This document shows, in pieces, positions 1 to 13,300 of a stretch of 64,000 nucleotides of DNA. The position numbers and the translations under genes were made by a program. The stretch's first letter is position 1. Every line of letters starts with the position of its first letter. Origin of the DNA: Datnioides undecimradiatus (Eukaryota > Chordata > Actinopteri > Lobotiformes > Datnioididae); contig WARS01000029.1 in assembly GCA_008933995.1 (NCBI GenBank), positions 17,607,131 to 17,671,130 on the forward strand, in the 5' to 3' direction. The notes under the pieces are model-generated. The model saw only the letters and a list, made by a program, of their open reading frames with translations, did no database searches and was not told the origin of the DNA.

Positions 1-1498
1 CTTTCCTGAGATGACTTTATGTGTTTCGGTGGAAGTCGCGCTGCTGTCTGTGAGTGATATTATGTAAGTGTGTTGGGTTTGACTGGTCTTTCCACTGCTG
101 GAGTTTCTGCCCCCCGGTATTTGGAACAGCGAACGTCTGACTCGTATGACTACAAGACAGCATTCTCTTCACTGCATGTGTGTGTGTGTGTGTTTGAGAG
201 AGTATCTGTGTGGAGGGGGTTGATCTGACTGCATAATAAAGAGCAGTTACATCATCTAAGAAAAAGCCTGATTTTTTCCTTTTGCCTACAGCCTTTCAGT
301 CACAACAAGGCACTGTTGGACCACTCTGCTGTGTGTCAGCATTCACGTAAGACTGTTTTTCATTAGAAGAGTAGTCGCAGTGTGTTTTCACTGCTAGGCC
401 ATTGTCACATAAATTTTGTGGTATAATGTCATATCTTCTGGGAAGAGTGTGTGTTGTGTGAAACAGGAAGTACAAAAGCTCCGAGAACAGACAAAGGTCG
501 TTGGCTGCAGGGTTAAGGCAACATGGGTTAAGTAGCGTTAAAGCTTCCTCTCACTGAAAAGCTCTTTAATCCTGATGAGGACAAACAACTGCCTGACACA
601 CACACATGCAGTAACACACAAAAACACTGAGTTTGCTGATGAGAGAGCCAGGGGTCACCCTGAAGGATGAATGCTGATAATGATAAAAACAGCCCCTCCT
701 CACCACAACTCCAGATAAACACAAACATGAATGCTGCTCATATAAACAAAGTCTCCATCAGTGCAGCACATAAGCCGTGGCTGTTGTATTTTTAGGAATT
801 AAACTCGTGTTCTGGGAGTCAAATGTGTTTCCCAGTTTAAAACTCAGACACATGCACTTCCCCTTGCTGCTCATCATCATTCCAACTTGCTGTCATTACC
901 CCTGACCCCGATGCTCAAAGTGGTTTTAGCCAAATTTCTTTGCCTCCCTCGTCTCATCACCGCTCCCTTGGCAGCTGTGTCAACACCCGCAGGCCTCCAG
1001 CCTTAAACAAACCATCCACGCAGCCATTGTACACCATGCCACTCCCCTACAGGAAGGCTGCACTGACAACTCTATAAATGCTAGCAGTCAGTCCCTGAAC
1101 AACATTGATTTTGTTCCAATCAATCCAGAGAGATTGCAACGCATGGTAAATGACACAGCCTGTGCGCCATAGCATACATTTCAGCATTAATTGTTGCTGG
1201 GCAGACTCGACCGACCAAATGGTGGGTTGGTCCCGTGAGTGTTACGACAGTGGGAAACATCAGCGTGTTGTCTGTTCAGTGCAGCACTGTGGGAGGCCCA
1301 GCTGTCACCCATATCTCAACTCCGAGTGGACAAACTTGATCTCTGTCCAACGAAATGGCCTTCACTATTATCCTAGACTCTCAATTCAGCCGTGATTCTG
1401 TTTGAAACATCACAAATACTTACTCTTACTTAATCTAAAGTGATAGTGATATAGTTATTTAGCCTCTTCCTTTCCTCTTCAACTTCTTTGTATCATAT
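1..1498. other. Intergenic or intronic, no gene seen
   Basis: Unique sequence with a short TG run at 178-193 and CA-rich patches. Short open frames at 528-728 and 1150-1395 show no recognisable domain, splice-flanked exon or homology to the protease family. Confidence 0.5.
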
Positions 1499-1783
1499 AA
1501 AGAAATAGTTCAACATTTTAATATACCTATATTCATTTTACAAAACTTTCTTATACGAGAGCCAAAGTGTAAAAAAAGAAATGCACTACTCTAGAGGTGC
1601 TGGTAGGTTTATTTTGAGCCAGACTGGATGTTTCCGGGCTTTGTGCCATGTTAAGCTAACGGTCTCCTGTCGGTAGCCTCACATTTTAAAGACACATGAG
1701 TGGTATTGATCTTTGCATCTAACTTTTGGCAAGACAGCCTTAATAAGCATATCTCCCAGAATATCAAACCTTTCCTTTAATCA
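1499..1783. repeat. Degraded MITE-like element, copy 1
   Basis: The ends form imperfect terminal inverted repeats: AAAGAAATAGTTCAACATTTT at the left, and the reverse complement of CAAACCTTTCCTTT at the right. The body contains GGTGCTGGTAGGT, TTAAGCTAACGG and CATCTAACTTTTGGCAAG. These resemble a dispersed percomorph repeat I recall (GTTTCCAGTCTTTATGCTAAGCTAAGC type). No coding capacity is seen. The transposon superfamily is not assigned. Confidence 0.6.
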
Positions 1784-3911
1784 TACTGTCGGTCATTTTT
1801 CAGGAAGCACCATTTCCTTCAGGTCCTACAAGCTTTTGATTGCTAACATAAATTGATATCGCAGGCTCTTGCAGGACAAGCGTATGTACGGTCAAGGGAC
1901 TGCTGTGGATGTTATTCTAGCTGTCAGGCTTTGTTTACCTTTCATTTGAACATTTTCCTGTCTCTCATTCCTAAGTTTTGTATGTTTTCTCTTCACCCCG
2001 CCTGTTGTTTTGTGTCATAACAAAGTGAGTTATATTCCCCCCTCCGATACTTTTCTCATCCCCTCTCCTTATGGTTGATTTTGATGTTTATGTTTCCACT
2101 CCATCATTCGCCTCCTCTTGGACGGAGCAGAGATGGGACAAGGCCTGCTATTCTACTCTTTGTGATGTGGGTTTGGGTGTGTATGTGCATGGTTTTGGCA
2201 CAGACCATGCTTCAGAAAATATGTCAGGAGAGGTGCGAGCTAGCTGTGTGACGTCAGAAACATATCTCTCCTGATGCAGATCAGCAAGTTTGCGTCTTAT
2301 ACGGGCTGCATTTTATCTGCCTCCATCTGTATGGACACAGACTGTAAGAGGAGGGAGGGAGTCCTGTGCTGACAGCCAGCCTGCTGCCTTCTGACTGTAG
2401 AAAAATACTCATGTACCAGTGAGCAGGAACGCTGCCAGCACTCTCCTTCTCTGTGTCAGTCCATGTCTGATAGCTGGGAAAGACTTCTGGAGTTTTATGA
2501 GTTTTGCTGCTGGACCTGCCGCGGGCTTGGCTTAAGGCCCTGACGGGGATCAGAGTGGCGTATCAGCACTCACACTACGGCACACACACAAACACGAGTG
2601 AAAGCACAAACACACAGTTGAGTAAATGTGCCTGGTAACAAATGTGAATCCATGTTCCCCCTTGCTCTCCTGGGATATGGTGGGAATTCTCAGTGATTGA
2701 GGTGGCAATGTGTAGTGCCATTGGCTATACCCGAGGATGCTGGACACTGGTCACCATGTTCACACAATCACATACATAAGCACATTCAGACCAAGTGCGG
2801 GCAACCTGCAGACAACTTAAACAGCCTTAGGCAAGAAGAGTGGGGATTATGCCACACATGAGTAGCAACCTGGCGAGGCAAAGGGCACTGAGAGCACATG
2901 TGACGTACTGTTGAGAATCCAGTACGTAATCACATACGACAGAGGAGCGGGTCAGGGATAATAAAGATAAACATTTGCTCTTCAGGTTATTTCCTCAGCC
3001 TCCTGCTAAATTTAGACTTGGTGACAGCCAAGCGGTGTCTCGCCCAAGCTGGCCAACCTGTGGCTCAGAGCCATTTCCCTTTGACTATGACCTTTTCTCT
3101 TGCTCTGCCACTCTCTCTAACAGATATGATAATCTACAGTAAACAGACTTCAAACTGACACATACCCAGGGAAAGCAAAAGACAGAGATACTTTATTAAT
3201 CGCTGACCAGTAAGTGCACATGAATGGACAAAAAGCCTAATGTAGTAGCGGATTAAGAGTGAAAGCAGCAACAGAAAGGAGAGAGTGAGTTGACCTGAAC
3301 AATGCACCTCTGAGGTGACGGTTGTGTTGTAAAAGCAGCAGTGCAGAAAGAGAAGAGAGGTACTGTCCCTGTTTGTAAAGAGCGCTCGCTGCCCTTTGTG
3401 TTTGGTTTAGAAGAGGAGGAGTAACTGCTGACCACATCAACCACAGGCCTTTAACTCACGGCGCAAGCACTTTCTGCATGACCTTCACATTAGAGCGGCT
3501 TTAAACTGATGTCTACAGTTCTGTGAAAAAAAAGTGGAGAAGAAAAAGGGCAGACTAGATTTGTACCTTTCGGAGTACAAAAACCTGAAAACCTGACACT
3601 GGGGCACCCTATTAAAGTACTATTCAGTTCCTTTTTGTTTTCTACCGTTTCCATTTGTACCTTCACAGGGACAATTATGCACCTCAAGGGACCAAAATAT
3701 ACCTTTAAACAATGGTAAAACAAGTAGGAAACATTGAGAATATCTGCCATTGTTTCTTTTTTGTATTTATCCATGTTTCTTTAAATGTAAAGTATGGCAT
3801 AGACAGATCAACACCAATAATTTGCTAGTGCCCAAAAACAACATGATCCTGCACTGGCTTCCCACCACTGTCCCACTGTCTATGGGCCAAAACCAGAAGC
3901 AGGAAACAACA
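1784..3911. other. Intergenic or intronic, no gene seen
   Basis: Unique sequence. Open frames of 60-95 codons on both strands are no longer than expected by chance. No repeat family recognised. Confidence 0.5.
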
Positions 3912-4395
3912 GGAAATCAACATTTTTAAGGAAAATACTTATTAGTTTTTATTGCATAGTAAAGTATAGCTTAGCTAGCTAGGTAGCTATTAAGCCATCG
4001 GCTGGTTAGCTTAGCTTGGCACTGAAAATGGGGAAACAGCCAGTCTAATGCAGGCCTATGTCTTGGCTACATATAGGCTACCACCAGACGTTAGTGCAGC
4101 TGGCCAGTAAATAGTCCTGTATATAACCCAATGGTAAAATGGTGAGTTTTTACATTATTTGTTTAAAGAAACAAAATTTTACAGGTTAGTTTGCTTTGGA
4201 GATACTTTTGTAGATTTTGTCTCCTTCGGCCTGAGCCGGGTCAGCTATTGCTCAGTTTCCAGTTTTTACTATAAGCGGACATCTGCTGGTGCTAGTTCCA
4301 TATTTACCCTGCAGACAGTGAGAGTTTTATCGATTTTCTAATCTAACTCATGGCAAGAAAGGGAATAAGCCTTCCCAAGCTGTTCCTTTAGCTGA
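3912..4395. repeat. Degraded MITE-like element, copy 2
   Basis: This is a longer copy of the family at 1499-1783. The left end has AAATCAACATTTTTAAGGAAA and GGTTAGCTTAGCTTGGCAC. The right end has CAGTTTTTACTATAAGC, ATCTAACTCATGGCAAGAAA and CCAAGCTGTTCCTTTA, the inverted counterpart of the left end. The middle differs from copy 1. The short open frame 4159-4341 lies inside the element and is not a gene. Confidence 0.6.
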
Positions 4396-6957
4396 GGTAT
4401 TTAACTGTACAACTGTACCTTTAATTCTGGATGAATCAGTGCAAATTTGTCTCATTCTGTATCTGTTGTACCAGACCTACCGTGGTGGAGAACTGTAAGT
4501 ACAGAGTGGGCAGCTTGTACTTTTTTTTTCTCCAAGCCGTTTTCTTCTGTTCTTTCTCTGCTGCTCCCACTGTCTGTCATTTGCTCCAGATCTCTGTCGT
4601 CTGCTCTCTGCCTCCACTTCTTTGTTATGTGTTCCTCTTCGTGCCCTCTTTTCCTGATAAATCTGAAAAAGTATGCTTTTGATTTAATCTGAGAGTGTTT
4701 ACATTAGGTCCTTGCTCCTCCTTTGTAATCTATGGTTTGCTTCACCAATGTATTGTGACCAAGTCTGTCAGTTTGCTAATGCACTAATGCACTAACGCTA
4801 ATAACGTTTACTGCTTTTAGATTTCATTTTCTTAACATCACATACAACAGGATTTTAATGAAACTAACTTTGAATTCATCACACTATGACTCAAACTGTG
4901 GGTATTGGTTCCCCCTGAATAAATCTTCAGTCTTTCCTAATGAGTAGATTGATTATTACTGTTACATATAATTAAAAAAAACACTTTAAAAAGCATTGCC
5001 ATTGTAAACAAAATCAGATAATGCAATGGTAAATCAAAACGCCCATGTTTACATTAAAATATATCACTCCGCCTGGTGTCTCGAGCACTGCGCTGCATCC
5101 CTCTGTCGAGGTTTAACATCACTTTGACAGGGCTGCCTCTTTACACCACGGACTGTGTGCATTCACTAAACACTGGCCTGGGACTGATTACCTCCCCTCC
5201 CTCCGCTCCGGCTGTCTCTTGTATACGTCTGCTGATGTTGTTTAGAGCAGTGCAGACCACTTCAAATTGTCCTCAGTGTGGAATGGAAACGCCGGCAGTC
5301 AGGAGGAGTGCTGCAGTGCATTCTTACATGTCACTTTTTAGCAAAACACACAGGCAGAGCTCTTATTCTCTGTCTCAGCATGGAGTTTGCAGTGTGGGCA
5401 GAGGGTGATGAATACAATGGAGAGAAAATAGAGGAGAGGAGCGAGGGGGAGTGGGGATGGAGGAGAGTGCGTGGGTGAGCAGATAGGACTGGAGATGAGG
5501 GGGAGGGGGCAGGTTAAGTTGGTGCCTACACAGGGCTCTATCCCACAGGCTCTCTCCTGTCTCCCACGCCTGGCCCCTCTAACCTGGCCTAGCTTCTGTT
5601 TAATGTCTGGCTCTGTCACACCTCGGCCCACTCCCTAGAGATCTGCACGTCTGTGGAGTAAAGTACATTTCAAACTAGTTCTCCAAAGGAGAAAAACACT
5701 AGAGAAGCCTTCAGTGTGGATTTTTTGGGCCTTTCATCTCTCAAGCAGCTTCTGCTCAGCTCCATCTTTGGCTTTTTCTCTTGTAGCTCTTAGGCCCTTT
5801 TCTGTTTTTACTTTGGTATTTGGTAATATCATTTTAGCTCGGCTGATCAAATCATCTGTCTGCCTTTGATACTTTCCATCATCCAGCTTTTAAGTAAACT
5901 GAACTAATTTACAATGAATGTAAAAGCAATACCTACAGGGTTGTGAAGGTTCACCTTGTATAATTACTAAATATTAGGTCTAGTCACCAGCTGTGTTTCC
6001 ATCTTATTGGAGAGCCAGTTTAAAGCAAACTTTTGAAATTTGAAAAAAACAAAACAGTCAGTTAAAAGTGTTTACATCATCTTGTTTGGAGCTAATGATT
6101 TATGCTACGCTAAGTGTAATTTCATAAGTAGGTTGTCTACGTGTTACAGATTTTTAACATGTTTGTCAAATGTGAAGTGAGAGTCCAACAATACACGCAG
6201 ATATTAGACCTGAGATATTTGATTGATTGACTGTTGATCTGTCTCCCTGAGGAAAAACACATGGGCACTGTTTTTTGACAGGAAAACACATTATCATGCC
6301 AATGTGCAATTGCTTTCACGTGCTATGACAACCGCTAACTGCAATAGCTATATATGACTGTGCAAACTGCATACATCTACAGACGAATTCAGGAAGTCCT
6401 AGCAACGTTCCCTGTGGGATTCCTGTTCAACTCTTTGAAACACGAGGAATTCTTCATATTGTTGATGATGATACGTTGTTAAAGCTTCAATTTTTTTTTT
6501 GCTGATTGGGTGATAATGACGCACACAGTGTTAAGGTCTTCGCATTACATTTCAAATAATCAGTCTACTCTGGTTCTAATATCCTGTATCGTGCTTGTAA
6601 ACACACTCGACGTCTCTTGCTGGAATACTTACTTGTGGCAAATGCTTGCCAACACAGGAGCCTGAACAGGATTTTCTGTCTGAATGGTGGTTTCCCTCCT
6701 CGCTGCTCATCATTTGCTTGTGTTGGCCAGGAAACAGGTAATACTTTATCAACTGCTGGTCTGCATAATCACTGAGATATTCAAATCCACATGAGGGCTG
6801 GATGAGCAGATTAATAGTATTGACAAATCCTAATTAGCGTCATGCTGAATCAAATGATTAATGTGAACAGTTGTTAAGGAGGCAGTGTGTGTCTAAATAG
6901 ACCCAGAGGGTAGATAATACAGTAATAGCCTATGACTCAGACTAGCACTGTTTTAAT
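4396..6957. other. Intergenic or intronic, no gene seen
   Basis: Unique sequence with purine-rich patches around 5410-5510. The 110-codon frame at 5076-5408 has no recognisable motif. Confidence 0.5.
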
Positions 6958-7117
6958 GAGAAATAGACAGAAAAAGACTAAGAGAGAAAGAAAAGGAGAA
7001 TGACAGAAAAGCAGAGAAGGAGGAAAAATGGGGAAAAGACAGAAAGTGAGTGAAATGAGAAAGAGATATCTTGTGCTGCTACTGCTGCCTGCCTGCCTTC
7101 CTGCCTTCCTGCCTGGC
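6958..7117 (+). repeat. Purine-rich tract followed by (CCTG/CCTT)n
   Basis: About 110 nt of nearly pure A/G sequence (6958-7066) is followed at 7085-7117 by a tetranucleotide array of CCTG and CCTT units. Low complexity only. Confidence 0.7.
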
Positions 7118-9339
7118 TCGCCCCAGTGTTTTTACACCTCGAGTTTTAAGCAGCGATGGGATTAGTTTGTAGGATTGTTGGCTTGCATTGTGTGCTGAGA
7201 GGATAGGCAGTGAAATCCCTTTTTCAGCCACCACTACTTATCCTTGTCCCTGTGTTGTCTCTTTCAAACAGAAGCGCCTTGCTCTACATGCATGTAATCT
7301 AGGTGACAAGAAAGAATGAAAAGAGAATTGAACGTGTATGAAAGCAGTGAAAATGGGACGGCTGACAGGGAGAAAAATGCGGAGAGGTTAGGGGAATCGA
7401 GCTGGGAGGAAAGAGGGTGGGAGTGTGGCTTAAATGTGAGCTGACTTTGTGGTACACAGGTAGCCCCCTTTTTCTCTGGTGCATTTCAAATGGGGTGCAG
7501 GTCCATAACATAAACAGTGCATAAATGTCTGACATCAGCATGTGAATAATTCATCCTCAACTTCATGCCTGAATTATTGATGTCTTAAAGAATACAGAAA
7601 CAGGCAGCAGAAAACAGCAGTCTAGAGGGAGGGAGCATGATGCAAGATGTGGAAAAAAATTAAACTTTCATCATTATTTACAGTTTCATTCCAAAATGAG
7701 TTATTCACCAAATGAAAAATGTGACATTTAATCAGATAAAAAAATGAAAAACTTGAGGTTTAATATATTTTGTTATTAGCTGGCTCTAATTTACAAAACA
7801 ATAACATTTTAGACAATAAAAACACAAATATGTGGCTCGTGTTGGAGAGGATCGTGTGTCTGAGAAAGGAGAATGATATGTGGTTGCCCCGGTGCACCAG
7901 AAGCAAGCTGTTTTCCATACTGCATAATAATACCATACAGAATTTTATACTTCAGGGCTCAACGTTAACGTTTTAAAGTTTACCTTTCACTTTTCCAGGC
8001 ACAGAAGTCACGCATCTGGGTAGAAATTACAACTTACTTTTTAAATTTTATTTGTTAATGCAGAGTTCAGACAAACAGTGCAAAACATCCAAACAGTGTT
8101 TTCACTCAAAAAATAACTTTGATATTCCATTGAATTTTATTACAGTATACAACTGATTTTACTCAAGTACAAGTAAGATTATCAATGTGAAATTACACTC
8201 AGGTTAAGGCAAGAAGCAGGACAAATATAATGTAGTCATGGCAACGTTACTCCATCACTTTTTTTAAATGAGCACTTCAATTGATGAACATAATGTTATG
8301 TGATAGTACTCTCAAACTTAAGACCAATATTAGCCTCAGAAATAAAATCCATCAACACATCACCTGGTAAAAGAACTTCACACCTCAGAGGCATGATGTG
8401 CAGACCAACAACAACAATAAACAATAACAACAATAAAATCCTTTTCTATAGACAAACATTTGCAGCAAGTGTGTACAACTTATTATTCTCTATAAAGAAA
8501 CCGTTTTCCTTCTTTGTAAAGCCTTACTACAAATAACTAGAAAATAGGACAAAACTCAAATGATTACTCAGAAATGAGCAACAATAAATGGAACAGCCAT
8601 GGACACACCACAGTGGGTGTAATAAGCATTGTTAGGGTACTGAAGTTAAATCACCTGCCATTTTAACAACAGAATGAAACATCACCGGGGCAGACAACGC
8701 AGAGATGCATAAACAGCATAAACTCCACTGCAGCTACAGCCAACAACAAACACATATGAAAACAAAAATGAAATGCACCACTAGGTTACAAGGCGCTGCA
8801 GCGGCTGCTGACGTTTTACTTTCCACGGTGAGAGACACAATGAAATACGCTCCTACATGTTTTGCAAAAATATCAGCAGGAGTGCCAGACTGAATTAGTG
8901 TGACATGTTTTTCTTTTACTTTCTGCCTGTGCCAAAGTATTTCTCTGCTGCAGGTGGGTACATTTGGACCTTAAAGTTACAATAAGTGCTATTGGATGGC
9001 AATACGGTGGCCTTCCTACTGCTGTATTGGCGATTCAGTGAGAATAGGTCACAGTTTTCTAAGATTGTGTTTCGCTAATGTTATTGTTATTGTCATTTGA
9101 CAGCTTATCTGACAGGTTATGGGATACACTACAGAGTCTTTCTCTTTCCTGTTTACTGTAATGCAACCAATCAAATTCACCCCTCAAGCTGTTCATGAAC
9201 TTTTATTTTATTTTTGACTCATGAGCTCCAGTGCAGTTCTCTTTGTTGTTCTCCAGATCATGTGACCGGGCTGTAGAGCCGTAGGGAGGTTGACCAAACA
9301 CCTGCAGCCTTAGCTGCACTTGTTTGATGCAAAATAGGA
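7118..9339. other. AT-rich non-coding stretch
   Basis: AT-rich sequence with no recognisable exon, RNA gene or repeat family. Short open frames only. Confidence 0.5.
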
Positions 9340-9520
9340 ACAGCTAACATGCACCCATACTAAACTAAGAAGGTGAACGTGCACTAAACATCAAATAGTT
9401 AATATTGCCATTGCAAGCATGTTAGCATGCTGAAATTAGCATTTTAGCTCAAAATACCGCCATGCACAAGTACAGCCTTACAGAGCTGCTAGCATGGCTG
9501 TGGACTCCTCCTAGTCTTAA
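9340..9520. repeat. Dispersed fish repeat (AGCATGTTAGCATGCTGA type)
   Basis: The sequence contains AACTAAGAAGGTGAACGTGC, GCAAGCATGTTAGCATGC, TTAGCATTTTAGCTCAAA and CTTACAGAGCTGCTAGCATGG. These match the order of motifs in a very common percomorph repetitive element known to me. It is non-coding. Confidence 0.6.
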
Positions 9521-9910
9521 TACAACTAGCCTATTACGATGATATTTTGCAGCTCATCTTTTTGCATCCATAGCACACTCAAAAATAAATATGATTTAGA
9601 ATACATGTTTTCTCGTTCTCTGAAGGTAGTTCAAACCGCTTAGGGTGAGCATAAAGTATAGAAGTGGGACACAACAGCAGGAAATAAAGCATATCTGTAC
9701 TAGCTGGTTGGATGGATGGATGGTTAATGAGTGGATTGATAAAAATAAATGACTGGAATTCAGTAAAAAAAATGGTAATTCTTGTTACAGAATGGAACAA
9801 AGAGACCTCCTATTTCTCTCTCTGTGTCTTTTGTTAACTTTGTTATCCCCTTTCAGCAGCGCCCAGAATCATGCTTGTGTATGCTTACGTACATCTTTGT
9901 GTGGGTGTAA

Positions 9911-9945
9911 CTGTGTGTACGTGTGTGTGTGTGCGTGTGTATGTG
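9911..9945 (+). repeat. Imperfect GT microsatellite
   Basis: Interrupted GT dinucleotides. Low-complexity open frames across this tract are not genes. Confidence 0.7.
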
Positions 9946-10009
9946 GCGGCTGTGCTGCCTGCTCAGGGAGGCACGGGGCCCAGACACTTGGAATCATTTA
10001 GTGAGAATT

Positions 10010-10375
10010 TCAAGTGTGGGAGGAGAGGAATGTGCGCCCAGATAAAAGAAAGAAAAGTGAAAGAAAAATATAGCAAAGAGAGGGGGTGGAGAGTGCGAGA
10101 GATAGACACAGATATAGACAGAGAGAGGCCAGGGAGGGAGAGTGTGGCAGGTGAGGAAGAGGTGGTGGGAAGATAGGGGGAATGTGCCACCTGAGAGAGA
10201 AACATTTGGAGTGGAGGAAGACAAGCTCAAGTCGAAGACGGGGGTGAGAAGCAGGGCACGCAGAGGGAAACAAAACGGAGAAAGGGAGGCCGAGAGCAGA
10301 AGACAGAGATCTGGAGCAAATGACAGACAGTGGGAGCAGCAGAGAAAGAATAGAAGAAAAAGGCTCGGGAAAAAA
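10010..10375 (+). repeat. Long purine-rich tract
   Basis: About 365 nt dominated by A and G on the + strand (many GAGAGA, AAAGAAA and GGAGGG runs) with few pyrimidines. The open frames 9994-10392 (-) and 10142-10504 (+) arise from this bias. Confidence 0.7.
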
Positions 10376-13300
10376 AAGTACAAGCTGCCCACTCCTTACC
10401 TACTGTTCTCCATTAAGCTGATTTTTTCAAATGGCTCTTGCAGGTCTCGCTTAGGGGGAACATCTATTCCTATCACAATGCTGCCTACACACACCGCACA
10501 GTGACAGGCAGAGCGGGAGAGAAAGAAAAGAGGGGGGCCACAAGTATAAATGAACGACGATTTAAAAAAAAGAGAATAGTGAATAAGGAGAGGAGGGGGA
10601 AAGTCCGCAGCAGCATTTGTGACTGAAGGTACAAGACAAAAGTACAACATGTTATATTGCTTTTTTTTATTAATGATACAAAAGAAAATATAGACGCTGG
10701 TAGCTTGTTTTCACACTGCAGCACTGTCTTCGGTGACTCAGTAGTGAACAAAAAAAAAAAACAAACCAATTACCACAAACACTTTCCCCTTCTGGTTTCT
10801 ATCTTCTCTCCAAATCAGTTGCACACCACTTTTTTTATCCAGTGTGTTCTTTTTGAATGTCTGTGTATACAAACTGTTGTAACCTCTTTTCTGTAGATCC
10901 GTCTTTATTTTTTCGCTGTTCACAAATATACCCTCCCACATTCCCTCCTCGTGCTTCCGGTCTCTCTTCCCTTCCCTGGTCTGTGCCAAAGCTAACAGCC
11001 TTGTGTGAGCGTCACTGACTGTATCTGTGGTTGTGTGTGTGTGTGTGTGTGTTTGTGAGTGAGAGAGAGTCTATGTGTATCTGTAGGTGTGTGTTTGGGT
11101 GTGCACACGTGTGTGTCTGCCGGACAGCCAGAGAATTCCCATGGAACAGAGTTTGGACTGCTTGTGACCGTCTGGAGAATAAATGCCGATATTTTGCTTT
11201 AAGTCAACAACCAAATCAGCAGAGTTTACCTGAAATTACAAACGCTCTAAGCCTCCAGCTAAATTTGTGGAGTCATACTAATATAAATTCTTTAACAAAG
11301 GACACGAGAGAATGTCTGGTTGTGAAGAAATGACTTCTTAAAGCTTTTGATGCAGGTTGAAAAGGCAAAGGGTTTGATGAAAAATGTCTATTCATGCAAA
11401 TCTGCAATTGGCCCCCTGACCCAGCTGATGAGCTTTGTAGTTTAAATGGAAGGAGTATACACTGAAAACAACAGCAAATCAGCAACCATTGTTCACTATT
11501 GACAAGCACCAATCCCTTGCTAACCCTATGCCTGCAGGTCAAGATGACTGCCATCCAAAATCAATCCCAGTGAGCAACTTGTGCATCTGTATGGCCATTC
11601 CTCTGTCTTCAAGGGAATAATATGCGCTGGCTACGAATTAAAAAATTTAATGACGATTCAGAGTTCTTTAGATGTAGGTGAGGCACTATTGACCAGGCGG
11701 GGTCACAGAATGAACTGGGTCGAGCTGACCTTCATGGCTCCTGGCAACAAGGCGGGCACGTTCAATCTCACTTGACCCACTCAGCTTTGACCTTTGACCC
11801 CTGGCAATGCTGCCCCATGTGAACTGCCACCTCCAGGGATCAATAGCTCTTGACCGTCGCCTCAGGCCATTGGCCAGAGTGCTGAGGATGACGGAGGGAA
11901 ATAACAGGATGGTGGACATGGGGCGCAGGCTGGTAGAGGCAGCTGACCTCCAAGGGCAGGGCCACTGACCAATGATGATGGGGGAGATTTATACTGAAAT
12001 TGGATCTGATGAGGGGAGCGTGAGGATTGAAACCTATATAGGTAAGTAAATTCAGAATACACCAAAGCACAGCAATTTAATCTTTATTCTTGAAAAAGTG
12101 GTAACGTGCAAATTTCGACTTCAGACTTCAAAGCCCCCAAATAAAAACTTGAACCCTGTTAGAGAAATCTTTTCAAGCTCCCCCAATCTATTTATGTCAT
12201 ACATGGATACCTCTCTCCACACTTCAAACTAGGTTTCCACATTTTGATCCTTAGTTATTGTGGTTTTGTTGTGTAGTTTAACAAGTCGGATAGCTAATCC
12301 TCTTATGCTAGAATAGTGTAGCAGCGCGGCATCTGAAAGTTGAGCTGCCCTGCATTCTAATCAGCAAGGTAAAGTTCTTTGATCTCGAGTTGCAAAAGCT
12401 TCCTCAGTTTCTACTTTAGAGATGATTCTGTGCGCAGTGGCGGCTTTATACGCTAAAACCCTCCAGCATTTGCTTTGCTGTTGCCTCAGACTCTGATATT
12501 ACACTACTTACAAAAACAGCCATTTCAATCCTTATTCCCATATGACAATTTCCAGCCTCATTCTAACATTCATCTTGAACCTCTGGATTTCAGCACACAT
12601 AGGATGAACGCTTGTAAAAAACGCACACACTAACAAATACATAGTGGGTCTGAGTGGGTGTCAAAAAGATGCTGAGGGTGTTATAACAGCAGTGACTCAT
12701 CAGCAACATAACACAACACAACACTGAATGTGGTCTAGTCTCTGAGTACATTGTGCCCATGTAAGTGCGCTAGACAGTATGAAAAAAAAAGGCAGATGAA
12801 CTCATCAAATATTCTGCAGGTGACAAGCCGTTCTCTTAAAGTGAGACATTGTGTTCAAACCCAAAAGCATGAGTCTGAGACCGGGCCAGTAAAATGAAAA
12901 GTTTACACAAGGTGAGAGTGGGAAAGTTGCAGTTGGTCATAACAGGAGAAACCCAGGCAAGAAGAGAAAATTGCTGGGCCACTAATAGACAATTTGGCCT
13001 ATGTACATGCTACAGGGCTGAAGTGAGAACAGGTGTGCAGGTGGGCGGGGGAGGTGAGGTGATAGGGAATGATGGGAACATAGAGGTTGCTGGGCTGCAG
13101 GTGGGAGTGGCAGGATCCCAAATGTCAGGAGAGTTAGTTTATAACACTGGAAAACAAGAGTCTGGTTGACGTTGTAACACCATGCACTATAGCTTTGGAC
13201 CAACGAATGATACATTCTTTATCTTATAAGTGAAAAGTTGAATTGACATAAAATTGAACTGGCAACAAAATGAAACTCTTGTTTAAATCTGCTAAAGTCT

